A stretch of 64,000 nt of DNA from Sipunculus nudus (Eukaryota > Annelida > Sipuncula > Golfingiida > Sipunculidae). Under the pieces are notes generated by a model. It was not told the DNA's origin and searched no databases. It was given only the letters and a program-made list of their open reading frames with translations. Positions 1 through 11,228 of this stretch are shown piece after piece (the stretch's first letter is position 1; each line of letters opens with the position of its first letter). Location: assembly GCA_026874595.1 (NCBI GenBank), contig CM049319.1, positions 58,846,917 through 58,910,916 of the forward strand, written 5' to 3'. The position numbers and the translations under genes were made by a program.

Positions 1-366
1 ACAGTTCGAATTCCACTTCTGACACCATGTTTTGGTTACAAATTCTCTAATAATCCCTCAATACATCAATGTGAATATGCACAGTGCTGAAACCCGCGAC
101 CGGCCGCATGTTGTTGTCACCAAGTTCCCGCCAAGAATCCCGTGATGTAATCTCGCGTCTCAAATTTGCCACAAGGGCATATAATCAAATATCATTACAA
201 TGGGTGAAGACTTAGAGGTTTTTGACATGAATATTTCCGTGGACAATTAATAGTCAACACTTCAAAAGATGGGTCCCAAAAATATGGAATTTAAATGGTT
301 AAGAGGGGACTACCTAGAACAAGAATAACCAGGTTTATCGTCGCTCTGTTTATTATTTTCTTGAAG
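1..366 (+). other. Intronic sequence upstream of GSTK copy A exon 6
   Basis: No coding exon was recognised here. The stretch ends in the acceptor AG at 365-366 of the first visible copy A exon, so it is read as intron. Exons 1-5 of this paralogue must lie to the left of the window if the gene is complete. Confidence 0.5.
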
Positions 367-483
367 GCTGCCAAGGCTGCTGGTTTGAATGATGCCGTGA
401 TACAAGATGCTGCACAGAGGATGAGGGATGATGCCGTGAAAAACAAGCTGAAGGAAACAACCGAAGAAGCTGTGAAATATGGG
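367..483 (+). CDS. GSTK copy A exon 6
   Basis: 117 bp, 39 codons, phase 0 at both ends. Acceptor AG is at 365-366 and donor GTATGT starts at 484. The equivalent exon of the complete gene is also 117 bp. Confidence 0.9.
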
Positions 484-2353
484 GTATGTACTGCAAGGCA
501 GACTGGACAAATATCTGGCAAAACTAGACAGCATTAAGTAGAGCGCATTTACCTCTACTAAGGTTGAGTATCTATGTTTATTTTAAACAAACAAGTTCAG
601 AGAGACAGCCGAAGAAGCTGTAGGATACGGGGTATCTGGTTCTTTGAAGAATATTAAACATAATAAGACGGTACTAAGCAGAGCACAAATACCTCCACCC
701 AGGCTTTAATTGGTATTTTCGATGTTTAAATCAAGAGTATGTTATTTTCAGATCAGAAACCACTGGTTTAAGGCTACTACAAAAATCTCCTTATATTTTG
801 TTACTAAGAGTATTGTTTTCGGGCCCCCTGGTTATTCAAACATTTCTGCGAAATTTACTAATGATTCAATTACGATTGCTCGGAGATTACATCTAGTTTC
901 CAAATGTCTGTTAAGACATTTTTGAGTGATCCTTCTTGTTTGAAAACAAAATATAAATATTAGTGAAAATGAACTTACACAAACAGCTGGTTGGGGCCTC
1001 AATAGGACTTTAATATTTGTTCTGATGGCTGTTGTCAACTTGGGTTATTTGTCCCTTCATGGCGGCTGAAGTACTTTCCTTTTATGGCAATTCTGTATGT
1101 TTTAAGTCAGAAGTTTTATTCCTGATTATGTCATACATTTTAGGCTTTTGGTGCCCCAACAATTGTTGTGGATGATGGTGTGAAGAAACACATGGTATTT
1201 GGCTCGGATCGGTTTCACATCATAGCAGATATGCTGGGTACGAACAAAGGAGGATAAAAACGGGTTAAAATGTGAACAACCTGCAACAAATAGCAAGAAA
1301 TTGTTTCATGGTGTTTTTCTGTACCATAGGACCCGCTTAATAATTTATCAAAAGTTTACCTTAACAGGACTACCGCAAAGAGGTTATTTTCAAGTCCCTA
1401 AAATGGCCTTAGTATTTTATTTTTATTATACAGTTGTAATCGTTTTTCATCATACAGTTGTAATTTTGTTATCTACTACTACACAGGAACCAACGAAACA
1501 TGTTTAGTTAGTCATGTTCATAGAGAGCACTCTCAGGTGCTAACTGCCTTTCCAATATTTTTTACCTCAAATATGTTGTGTTCATTTTACCATAGTTTTT
1601 TTGTTTGCTTTGAGTTTACTGGTGCCAACCAAAAAATGTAAATGAAACCGTGACTAACACTTGAAATTGCACTTGTCAGGCACATAATAAAAAATATAAT
1701 ATTTTGCGAGCATTATAAACACCACCATCCGTTCATTATTAGACACGAGCCCCTTTTTTACAAATAGACAAATAATGCCCAGTTAGTTCTTTAGACCAAT
1801 CAGGTACACCGTTCTGAATATTAATACTATCAGCTGTCGATGCCCAAAGAACTGTAAGATTCCACCTGTAAGAATCAACAACGCTTTCCACATTGCTTCG
1901 TAATGACATGCAAGGTTTGTACGCCCCGCCCCCTCCCCCCGCCCCATCCAGCCATCGTTCACGTTTTAATAGCTGCTGTAAACAATGCCAGTTTCCTTTT
2001 GTTTTAAGCATATTCCATTCCCGCTTGTGCTGCTTTGTATGATTAAATTATGGTCAAACTTTCCCATCTACTATTCTTTTATATCTGAAAAAGTGATTTG
2101 GTATCTGCTCAGTTTTGTACAATTTTCTGAAAATTAACTATGCATATTATTATTGCCACCTGTGTGCAAATGAAATAAATATTACTTGACAGGTTTTTAA
2201 AATGAAAAAAAAAAATAATTATTCGTTACTAAATATCGTTGTCGTGATGATGTCGATTTTTTGTATAATTAGCATATGCTGAGGTTATAATTTGCTTATT
2301 CTTCAGGTGAAAAGTATGAAGGCCCACTGAGCGACCTATCAAAATTTAAATGA
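367..2353 (+). CDS. GSTK paralogue (copy A), 3' part: exons 6-8, 5' end outside window
   Basis: This is the C-terminal part of a glutathione S-transferase kappa protein. The family conjugates glutathione to electrophiles and has a DsbA-like thioredoxin fold, usually in mitochondria or peroxisomes. Exons at 367-483, 1144-1237 and 2307-2353 join in frame with GT-AG borders and match exons 6-8 of the complete gene (37772-42219) in length and phase. Exon 6 carries the helical segment [17 protein letters not shown]. Exon 7 carries the FGAP loop and HMVFGSDR. Exon 8 ends in DLSKFK and a stop. Exon 6 differs from the complete gene at 5 of 39 residues, exon 7 at about 5 of 31. No stop or frameshift is seen in the three exons, so a working gene is likely, but exons 1-5 cannot be checked here. 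A partial second exon 6 lies in its intron. Confidence 0.88.
590..631 (+). pseudogene. Partial duplicate of GSTK exon 6
   Basis: The last 14 or so codons of exon 6 are repeated here (RET-EEA-YG), followed by a GTATCT donor-like site at 632. The flanking intron text after the first exon 6 (from about 536) recurs after this fragment (from about 668), so the copy arose by local tandem duplication. The 5' two thirds of the exon are missing and no convincing acceptor is seen, so it is probably a dead exon. Confidence 0.75.
1144..1237 (+). CDS. GSTK copy A exon 7
   Basis: 94 bp, phase 0 in and phase 1 out. Acceptor TTTTAG precedes it; the donor GTACGA at 1238 is weaker than the GTAAGA of the complete gene. 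It encodes the FGAP loop, which in this fold holds the cis-proline facing the glutathione site, and the conserved HMVFGSDR segment. Confidence 0.9.
2307..2353 (+). CDS. GSTK copy A exon 8 (terminal)
   Basis: The acceptor CTTCAG ends at 2306. The exon finishes the split glycine codon, then reads EKYEGPLSDLSKFK and TGA at 2351-2353. The C-terminus (KFK) is not a peroxisomal PTS1 tripeptide, unlike the SKV end of the complete gene. Matching text continues into the 3' flank. Confidence 0.9.
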
Positions 2354-3364
2354 ATGAAGCATGCCGTTGTTACAAGACCGTGAGAGCAGATAAAGGCATA
2401 TTTAGACAAGTGCTGAGTACCAGTGAGGTCATCGTTAGGAAAAATACAGTTCAGGACTTGTCATGTAGATATAACTAACTCGCATAGCCATGTGCAAGAG
2501 ACATACATACGTTTTACTGATTCAAACACAATTAAGTGTTTTAAATGTTCCTGGCGATAACACTGTAAAAAATTAAAAAAAAAAACAAAAAAAAACAACA
2601 AAAAAAAAAAAAAAAAAACAGTTTTGTGGATTTATATGAATATTTGCTTCAATATGTTTGCGGTTGGCTCTTGGCCTAGCAGTCTTCCCGTATTGTATGC
2701 AGCACTAATGATGTCTTCCGGTCAGGTTGTAGGTACGCCTGTTTGAAATACAGAGACCAGTAGCCGGAAATTTTCCAATAATAAAATTAAAAAAAAAAAC
2801 TAAATCAACAGAGCATTAATAGAAGGATTATAACAAGTAACATTTTATGAACGTTTCGTAGAGCAGTATTTCGAGTGCGAAATTAAAGTGCATTTAGCCT
2901 CAGCAATGATAGTAACATGAGAATGTACTTTTTAATGGACATAACATAATATTTCACACGTCGGAATATCTCCCCGTCCGCCATGTGCAAATCCAGAACA
3001 CTTGTGTAAATGGAAATTTCTCAGTCCGAAAGCGTATGGAACGCTTTACTTAACGTTAAAACGCGAAAATAATATTTTCATTACCTCATTGGAACGCAGC
3101 TCTAAGAAACAAATATGCAAATATGGAATAAATTATCATTTCACGCGGATGGTAGTCATATTCACACCAGAATCCATACCGACTTCTAGTGCAAACAAAC
3201 TGAGAGCCTATACTGACCAAGGGCTATGCCTGGACAAGCAAATAATATATAGTTTTGCTGATAACAATCTAAATTATAGTGAAATGATCTAGAAAGCTTA
3301 CATGGTTTTGTAAGTCCAAGGACTGATAATACCTGCTGTTAATATATAGTCTTTCACGCAAGTT
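2354..3364. other. Copy A 3' flank and unassigned AT-rich sequence
   Basis: The first 150 bases resemble the 3' flank of the other two GSTK terminal exons. An A-rich tract runs 2563-2619 and a possible AATAAA lies at 2780-2785. No gene was recognised in the rest. Confidence 0.4.
2563..2619. repeat. A-rich tract
   Basis: Almost pure A with a few C bases. It may be the poly(A) tail of a retroposed element or a simple repeat. Confidence 0.8.
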
Positions 3365-3600
3365 ACTAAAGATAAGCTCGACAAAGTGCAGAATGCAGTA
3401 TAAACCAGGCCGGTATATGGTACCAAGAATCAGAACCACACCACCCCGATGCTAAAATAACTGCACTGGCTTCCTGTGCGCCAGTACATTATTTTTATAT
3501 TAGATAACCGATATTCAAAGGCAAAGCTATACGTGGTCTAAAACCTGTATTAGCTTGGACACGTCTTTTTTAATATGAGAAGCCAGGTTAGATCATATGA
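3365..3600 (+). mobile_element. Decayed non-LTR retrotransposon 3' fragment
   Basis: The + strand reads, with stops, KLDKVQNAV, then VYGTKNQNHTTPMLK, then LHWLPV. This string (KLQ-VQNAAARL, then LHWLPI) is typical of the region after the reverse transcriptase domain in CR1/L2/Jockey-type LINEs. No open frame remains. It faces the opposite way from the larger LINE piece at 4211-5940, so the two are separate insertions. Confidence 0.7.
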
Positions 3601-4210
3601 CCAGTATCTTTTAGTATGGCAAGAACTTAGAAGGCTGCGGTATCGAAGGCTGCGACATGAACTTCTGCATAATTTTATATGGGAACGCCAATTTATTTTC
3701 TTGATGATCGATTGTTTAATTAACTGGTTCCTTATGTACTACAGTTGAATTTGAAGCAAAAGGGTTGGAGGCTATTACTGGGTAGGCGACTGGTAGATAG
3801 TTTGAAAATCCAGATATCAGTTGTGCATAAAAATAGAAGAAAAACTTTAAGCGCAAGACACCTAGCTGCCAACAAGCGTGAAGCTGTGAGTGCAGTGAAT
3901 GAGTAATTAATTTCCGAATAAACGTGTAAAAAATCAGCCAGAGCGCACATCCAATCTGCCAGTGACCGCCATGTTTAGATCATAAAAAAACTCAGGTGAA
4001 TTTTGGAAACAATTAAAAAACTCTCTAACTCTTAATTAAACCCAACAACTCAGAAGACTTAACCTCTGCTACGCCATAAACTTAAACTTATCAACTTAAT
4101 ATAGCGCCTACCTATACAACGTTTCTGCGGCGCTGAACATACTTACAATAACACTGTTAAAATAAATACGGATTAAGCTTGCTTTTAAATATATTAAAGT
4201 AAGAATGTTC
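3601..4210. other. Unassigned sequence between two LINE remnants
   Basis: No coding region or clear repeat was recognised. Confidence 0.3.
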
Positions 4211-5940
4211 CTATACATGGTCTGGAAGTTGATTCCACCAGTGTGGGCCAATACAGTTGAAGGATCTTGCCGCAAATGTTTCTAACTTTGTGAATTGAAC
4301 ATGAAGTGTTTTATATTTATTAGATGAACGCAATCCAGCTCTTCTGACTGGAGCTGGTGTTAAAAGATTTTGCAAGTATGATGGACCTCTTCCAGTGAGT
4401 GAAACAAAACACGAGACAAAGGAGCTTAAAATGTATCCTTTCGCGAATTGGGAGCCAGTGGAGGTCTTTGCGGCATCTGCTTGCGCTATCAAACTTGGTA
4501 GCTCCTCTTATCAACTTTGCGGCCATATTTTGCACACGCTGAAGCTTATCTTCTTCAACATTCGGCAATCCTGCATAAACAGCGTTACAACAGTCAAGGA
4601 AACACAGGACCATTCCTCAAACCAAGGTATGACAAGCATCCTCAGTAACCAGATGTCTGATCCGTTTGATCCGAAGTAGATTTAATACTGCAGTTTTACA
4701 TATGCTCTGAATCTGCTTCTTCAGTGATACCCTGGAGTCGAGTATAACTCTCAAGTATTTGATGGAATCACTTTAGCAATGTCCTCATCGCCCAGAACCA
4801 TCGAACGTTTGTCACATTTAAGCAGTTGCTGTCTTGAGCCGGTTATTAATATTTCTTGTCCACGTTAAGTTTCAGCCTGTTCTCATTCATCCATTTGATG
4901 AGTCTGGAGACACACTGCTGTAGGACTGAGACAGCACACTCTTCAATCGACTTGTCCGTAATATGAGTTTCAAAGGAGCATTTAAAATGTGATAATCAGC
5001 ATAGCCATGGATGGAAACACCATCAGGGACCACGGTTTCGAGAGTACTGGCGTAACAAGAGTACACAAACGGACCTAGACAGCTTCCCTGTGGAACTGAC
5101 TGATGTTCTCTGGTTGTCGAAAAACTATCATTGATATTAACCTTACAAAATCTCGGTCTCAGATAGCTATCGAACCATGATTTCACTACGCCACCCACAC
5201 CGTACCACTTCTCCAGGACATTTAGTGTTATATCGAAATATACGGTGTCAAATGCCGCACTTAGATCAGTGGCCACAATGACCGTCAGTTTCTGCCCTTC
5301 CATATTCCATAATAAGTCGTTGATCAGTTTTACAACTGCAGTTTCGCAACTATGGAACGCTCTTTATGCAGACTGATAGTTTGGCATAAGTTTGTTTGCA
5401 TCACAATGTTTGTTAAATTGAAGCAAAACCGATTTCTCCACAACCTTTGAAAGGAATGGTAGATTGCTTACAGGTCTGAAGTTTTTATGAACGAGATCTA
5501 GACCTGCCTTCTTGAGCGATGGCCGTATCATCGCCTCTTTCCACTTCAGCGGGAAGATTCCGTTCTGTAAGGACGTATTAACTAGATGTGTAACAGGCGT
5601 CAAGATACCATCCAGTATGTCCTTCAAAAGCTGTGTTGGCAATGCGTCTAGCGCACAACTTTTCGACGACATACTTTTTATGATGGATTTAACAACATCT
5701 TCAGATAGTGGCTCAAAACTATCAAAGCCAGTGACTGCTTTAGAACTAGTAGTATTCTTAGGATAATGATCAAGTGCATTTCTTATCCTCTGGATTTTAT
5801 CCATGAAGAAACTCATTTGCAGAGATTTCGTCGCTCGATGATATTGGTAGAGGATTATCGGTTGTAGTTCCAATAATGATGTTAATCAACCTGTACAACA
5901 ATTTAAGGTTGTTTCCACATCCTCTTACCTTGTCGGATAG
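4211..5940 (-). pseudogene. Degenerate LINE reverse transcriptase (CR1/L2/Jockey-like)
   Basis: Read on the - strand, broken open frames give the usual order of a non-LTR reverse transcriptase. At 5873-5364 is the N-terminal part with KEAMIRPSLKKAG and NFRPVSNLPFLSKVVEKS. At 5303-4887 are the palm motif ATDLSAAFDTV, the SVPQGSCLGP box and GYADYH, a damaged form of the catalytic (F/Y)ADD motif. At 4613-4320 is the thumb-side text KLQRVQNMAAKLI and LHWLPI. At least two breaks separate these pieces, and stops lie near 5303-5364 and between 4613 and 4887. No endonuclease domain or 5' end was recognised. A 5'-truncated dead insertion is the best reading. Confidence 0.88.
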
Positions 5941-6519
5941 GACTTTGATCTTTTCCTAATGTAAACATTAAATATTTTTAAGCTTAAATATGCCCAGTTG
6001 TTCATGTTTGATAGGAGAAGCATGGAATTGTTAAGCAAGGATAATTTGAACAGTTACAGTCTGGTTAAGTGTTTATTTAGTTTAACATTAAATTCAATGT
6101 TTAAATGAAAACTTTGTTAAAATTCTTTAATATTGAGAGTGAACTAAAACACTTAACAAAATTTCAAAAGTGCCAGTAAAATTACTTTCAAACACAGAGA
6201 TGCCACCAACAAATGTGTAAAATCAGGTTGGCATGTCGTATCACAAGACAAGCATTGTTAAACTGGGGATAGCAAGAACTGCTCCAATTAAATCAATGTT
6301 CCCTTTTCACACCAGTGCTTATAAAACGACTTATTTCGAAAAACCACAAAAATGATCAAAGAATGTTAGCACTTTGACAAATGGAAAAAAGAAAGATCTT
6401 GATTAAGGTAATTTATTCACCTTTCTTAGGATATACAGTCACATTAGCTACCGATATTGTTATTGGGAATCCATCACTTTAAACCAAGCTTTTGACGGCA
6501 ATTACTTTTCCTATTATCA
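5941..6519. other. Unassigned AT-rich sequence
   Basis: No coding region or clear repeat was recognised. The last 8 bases (TATTATCA, 6512-6519) are the left target duplication of the next element. Confidence 0.3.
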
Positions 6520-7103
6520 CAGCGGCGTACCTAGCCTCATTGCCGCCCAGGGCGGTCTTAGAAATTGCCGCCCCTCTAACAAAACATTATACAAAACTGG
6601 ATAACATATTGAAACATATCATGTCAAATATCCTTGTTACAGGTTTGTATTTGACAGCAACGCAATTATATGGATGGATTCACTGGCAGGGAATTCTTCC
6701 TCCACATAATAACGAGCAAACATCTCTTTGCTAATGTAAATCAACAGATCGCTCGAAGTTCAAACGAGTATATTTCATTTATTTATGAAGTGAACGAAAA
6801 GGAATAAAACGAATATATTGTAACCAAAACAGATTAAACTACAGGATACGCATATAATGTGATCTTTCATCATTCATGTAAACACAATTCATGAATACAT
6901 TATACTTAACTTGGGGAAAAATCTTTATTTGGTGCTATTTCATTCTTAACGCATACAAATACCTTGTCACATCTATAATTCAACCTCTTGTTATCGCATA
7001 TGACAGCTGGTACACCTAATAGAGCTATTGAGATATGCATGGTACTGCTGATTGCAAGGCACTTTATAGTCTTTACTAAAAACGCGTAATTTCATGAGTT
7101 AGG

Positions 7104-7106
<3 letters not shown>

Positions 7107-7170
<64 letters not shown>
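7107..7170. repeat. (TA)n microsatellite
   Basis: About 32 uninterrupted TA units, inside the TIR element 6520-8621. Confidence 0.97.
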
Positions 7171-7172
<2 letters not shown>

Positions 7173-8112
7173 CAGGGCATGTTTAATATTTTCACATAAA
7201 AATTCAAATGTTTGGAAAAACTGACTTGGTTTAATAAAATTTCCTCAAAGTTAAAAGCATATCTTCATTTAAGGCTACATCAAAATCATTTTAGAATTAT
7301 AGTGATTATACACACTTTAACTCGAGGTTTTATTTAGGAACTTATGACTATTTGTTATTCAATAAAGTATTTAAATAAATTTCAAGTAATTATATCATTT
7401 AAATACATATTATATTTTAATTTTTTAAAAATTGTCACAATATACGACAATTGTCTGTAGGTAATGGATCATTAAACTGTTAATAACAGAATTAACAGTA
7501 CAGGTAAATATATCTTCAATTTAAGTTTTAGACTCTAAAAATAAAACTGATGCTTGATACGTATATTGAACATGTGGCTAAGCGGCCAGGGGGATTCATC
7601 CCGTCGGACAGTACATGCAGGTCATGTTGGGTAATCAAAAGACACAGGCATTTAGGTAGTACTCCTTATATACACGATAGTGTAAACGTCTGTATTTTAA
7701 CGAGACTGGTGTGAGAGTAGGGAGAATCATTGAAAACGGGCACTTCAGAATGTTTCAGACCGTTTAAATATCATGGAATATCGGAAATTCTAGGGTTCTA
7801 GAATGGAAATTCTTTATACTTTCCAAGGAAAGAGCAACAAAATTCGTCAAACTGTTGTTCGCACAATGTGGACGACAGACACCCCACCCCCACCACAGGG
7901 GGCCATTGGTCGTCTGGCAGGGTTTTTTTCCCTGGTGATTACCATCTGCTGCTAGGGATTTCTGTAAACGACGACCGCCCTGAAATGCTCGCCTTGTATG
8001 ATTGGTCAGTTTATTGATGGCGTTCTGACATTGCAAGACCACAGATCTAACAAAGAATAACTACAAATATGTTCTTTTTCTTGCGTATATCTTGCCTCTA
8101 TAGAGACCTTCC

Positions 8113-8580
8113 ACAAATAATTTGTTTGGTTCCAGAGCCCAGTTTTTTATCCTGAAATTCTTGAAAATGGGACAAAAAGGCCAAATTTGTACTTTTTGAG
8201 GAACCCCTTATGCCACTGATTATGTACTAAATCCCAAAAATGCCGCCCCCTAAAATGTACAAAACGTTCGCTGCTCATTTTGTAGGTTCCACTGCCCAGT
8301 TTATAATCTCTAAAATACTTGAAATGGGACAAAAAAGCCAAATTTGTATTTTTTTGAGAAATTCCTTATGCCACTCATTATACTAATTCACCGAAACGAC
8401 CCCCCCCCCCCCCATATGTGCAAATTGTTCGCTAATCATTTGGTAGGTTCATTGCCCAGTTAATAATTCCTGAAATACTTGAAATTGGACAAAATAAGCC
8501 AAATTTGTACTTTTTGAGCAACTCCTTATGCCACTCATTATACAAATTCTCCGAAATGCCGCCCCCAAAATGTGCCGCCC
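8113..8580. repeat. Tandem repeat, about 158 bp x 3, inside the hAT-like element
   Basis: Three units are anchored by GGACAAAA near 8169, 8326 and 8486. Each contains CCTTATGCCACT and a C-rich GCCGCCCCC block. The last unit runs into the right TIR. Confidence 0.8.
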
Positions 8581-8621
8581 GGGGCGGACCGCCCCTAACG
8601 CCCCCCTTAGGTACGCCACTG

Positions 8622-9820
8622 TATTATCGCTCATAATGAGATGATATTAATTACAGAACCCCATCTACATAGTCATGGAATATAATATGTTCTTCATTTT
8701 TGCTCCATAAAATAACAGCAAAACTACACCTATATAAATGTTTGGCCGGGTCCTAAGCGTTCCTTTATATGTAGTATCTGATGGATAAAAATGCTACTAT
8801 CGTAATAATCATTAAAGTCTTTTGTATAAAAAGTATTAAAGTATTCTGTTATTTGTAAGTTTTGAAAATGGAAGCTTTCCCTATTTTCTTTCATTTTTTT
8901 AAATTATTTTTTTAGTTGCATTTTCAATAATCGACAGTTTATCAACCCGTGGGGGGGGGGCGTGGTACCGCCCAGATATAGGAAAGAGCGGAGGTGAACC
9001 TACGTTGTAACAGCAAACTTAGGGGAGAAATGCCAAGGTGTAGTCTCGTTAAGGTGGTTTTCATGGATCAAAAAATTATAAGACAACATGAAAATGAAAG
9101 TTCATAACCTATTCATGACCTCTGAGAAATCCCGCCGAAAAATTGTGACCTTTTAAAGTAGTGATTTTTCAGATCTCGAAAATCATGACTTTTTAAGAAC
9201 GTACGAACTATAATAGTATGTTGCGTTTTATGCTACAACCCTCTGCTGGTTTTCATCTTATATATATATATATATTGTAAGAGCTTATTTCCACGCCCAT
9301 GGATTAAAATGTGCTTGTGTTTGTAGGTAGCTTATAATTAATACTCCTTTGCCACAATATATGTACTAGAACCATTGCAGAATTTTTATTTTGAACACGA
9401 TGTCCTAGCTAATTTTGACATGGAATTTAAGGGTCTATAAATAAGGTTGGTGGGGGTCAGCTGCATTGTTTATTTACTTATTATTATCATAATTTGTTTG
9501 CGTCAGCTTGTATCATTTTATTTTAATCGTGTATAATTTTATCTTTATTTATATATGTGTAGAATTCATATATGTGTAGAAAAAATATATTTTGTTTAGC
9601 TTTGAAAAAGTATTATAAATATAAATAAATTTTGATGCCAGGTGTTACTTTACGTTAAATACATTTAAGACAAGTTAATACATTTATGAATTTTACTTTG
9701 TACTGCATTTCATTATTTAAAACTGTGTGCCCTTATTCTCCCTCTTGCTAAAAGGACACTGCTCTATAATTCAAATATATTGAAAACCATATTTGTTAAC
9801 TTTAATTTAAAAAAAAATAA
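8622..9820. other. Unassigned AT-rich sequence
   Basis: No gene was recognised. It contains a run of Gs at about 8951-8960 and a short (TA)n at about 9259-9278. Confidence 0.3.
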
Positions 9821-10111
9821 AGGGGTGTTTCCATGTGCGCGTATATGCGTATGTGAGTATATGTTTGAAAAATTAGGTGTGTTTCCATGTGCGCGTTCAT
9901 ATGCGTATATGTATGAATAAAAGATGATGAAGTGACGTAATTTTACCTTGAATACCCTGGGTTCACGCAGACCCTATGCTCCTATCGCGATTTTCACGCA
10001 TATACGCACATACGCATGCACACTGACGGACTCATGGAAACAGCCCGGTTACAAAATCATATGAGCGATTTTTCACGCATATACGCATATGCGCGCACAT
10101 GGAACACTCCT
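9821..10111. mobile_element. MITE with nested terminal inverted repeats
   Basis: The left end, AGGGGTGTTTCCATGTGCGC, is matched in inverse at the right end (GCGCACATGGAACACTCCT). A second, inner pair (GTGTTTCCATGTGCGC near 9880 and CATGGAAACA near 10034) repeats the pattern. Both ends carry alternating purine-pyrimidine text such as GCGTATATGCGTAT. No coding region. Confidence 0.7.
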
Positions 10112-10137
10112 TTAGATTGTACCAGTCTTCACTGTAA

Positions 10138-10155
10138 GGGGGGGGGGGGGGGGGG
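10138..10155. repeat. Poly(G) run
   Basis: About 18 consecutive G bases on the + strand, between the MITE and the minisatellite. Confidence 0.9.
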
Positions 10156-10242
10156 ATGAGCGTCCCTCGTTACCACTGTCCCAAGGGGAACTCCCGGGGG
10201 AGTTTATGTAAGGCCTTTTTTTTTACCTATCTCGGTTAATGT

Positions 10243-11035
10243 TCGGTATACATTAAGAGAGACCGAGCAGTATACATTAAGAGAGACCGAGCGGTATACA
10301 TTAAGAGAGACCGAGCGGTATACATTAAGAGAGACCGAGCGGTATACATTAAGAGAGACCGAGCGGTATACATTAAGAGAGACCGAGCGGTATACATTAA
10401 GAGAGACCGAGCGGTATACATTAAGAGAGACCGAGCGGTATACATTAAGAGAGACCGAGCGGTATACATTAAGAGAGACCGAGCGGTATACATTAAGAGA
10501 GACCGAGCGGTATACATTAAGAGAGACCGAGCGGTATACATTAAGAGAGACCGAGCGGTATACATTAAGAGAGACCGAGCGGTATACATTAAGAGAGACC
10601 GAGCGGTATACATTAAGAGAAACCGAGCGGTATACATTAAGAGAGACCGAGCGGTATACATTAAGAGAGACCGAGCGGTATACATTAAGAGAGACCGAGC
10701 GGTATACATTAAGAGAGACCGAGCGGTATACATTAAGAGAGACCGAGCGGTATACATTAAGAGAAACCGAGCGGTATACATTAAGAGAGACCGAGCGGTA
10801 TACATTAAGAGAGACCGAGCGGTATACATTAAGAGAGACCGAGCGGTATACATTAAGAGAGACCGAGCGGTATACATTAAGAGAGACCGAGCGGTATACA
10901 TTAAGAGAGACCGAGCAGTATACATTAAGAGAGACCGAGCGGTATACATTAAGAGAGACCGAGCGGTATACATTAAGAGAGACAGAGCAGTATACATTCA
11001 GAGAGACCGAGCGGTATACATCAAGAGAGACAGAG
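10243..11035. repeat. 24-bp minisatellite, about 33 copies
   Basis: The unit is GCGGTATACATTAAGAGAGA plus CCGA, repeated with almost no change in the middle. GAAACC variants occur near 10621 and 10765, and GCAG variants lie mostly towards the edges. The right edge is most divergent. The period is a multiple of three, so the - strand stays open for 297 codons (10204-11097) with an eight-residue repeat SVSLNVYR. I read that as a by-product of the period, not as a gene: there is no signal peptide, flanking exon or non-repeat domain. Confidence 0.95.
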
Positions 11036-11228
11036 CTAATCGTAATCATTCGCGCAAGTTGGTCGGGGGAAGCCCTTTTTTCAACCAGGGGTTCCATATC
11101 ATGTTATACCCCGCCCATCCACCATTTTGCAATGTAATTAAATTTCATCTGCCATTAAAGGGCTCCCTTTTATAATAGAGATAGTAACCATGTGTTAAAG
11201 TTTTGTAAAATTCACCCACCCTTATCGC
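11036..11228. other. Short spacer
   Basis: Nothing recognised. Confidence 0.3.

Larger units (their letters stand above)
6520..8621. mobile_element. Non-autonomous TIR DNA transposon with 8-bp target duplication (hAT-like)
   Basis: The left end reads CAGCGGCGTACCTAGCC. The right end, reverse-complemented, reads CAGTGGCGTACCTAAGG, with further GC-rich GCCGCCC text inside both ends. The flanks are TATTATCA (6512-6519) and TATTATCG (8622-8629), an 8-bp duplication with one mismatch. TIRs starting CAG with 8-bp duplications fit the hAT superfamily. There is no transposase frame; the interior holds a (TA)n tract and a three-copy tandem repeat. An alternative is another TIR superfamily with 7-8 bp duplications. 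Confidence 0.75.

Noticed and set aside
7587-7597. TGGCTAAGCGG, a perfect tRNA A box
   Set aside because: No B box at tRNA spacing was found and no cloverleaf can be drawn.
10243-11035. CRISPR-like array
   Set aside because: Units are contiguous with no spacers, and the genome is animal.
10204-11097. 297-codon open frame on the - strand over the minisatellite
   Set aside because: It is explained by a 24-bp period free of stops. There is no non-repeat domain, and two other frames are also long.
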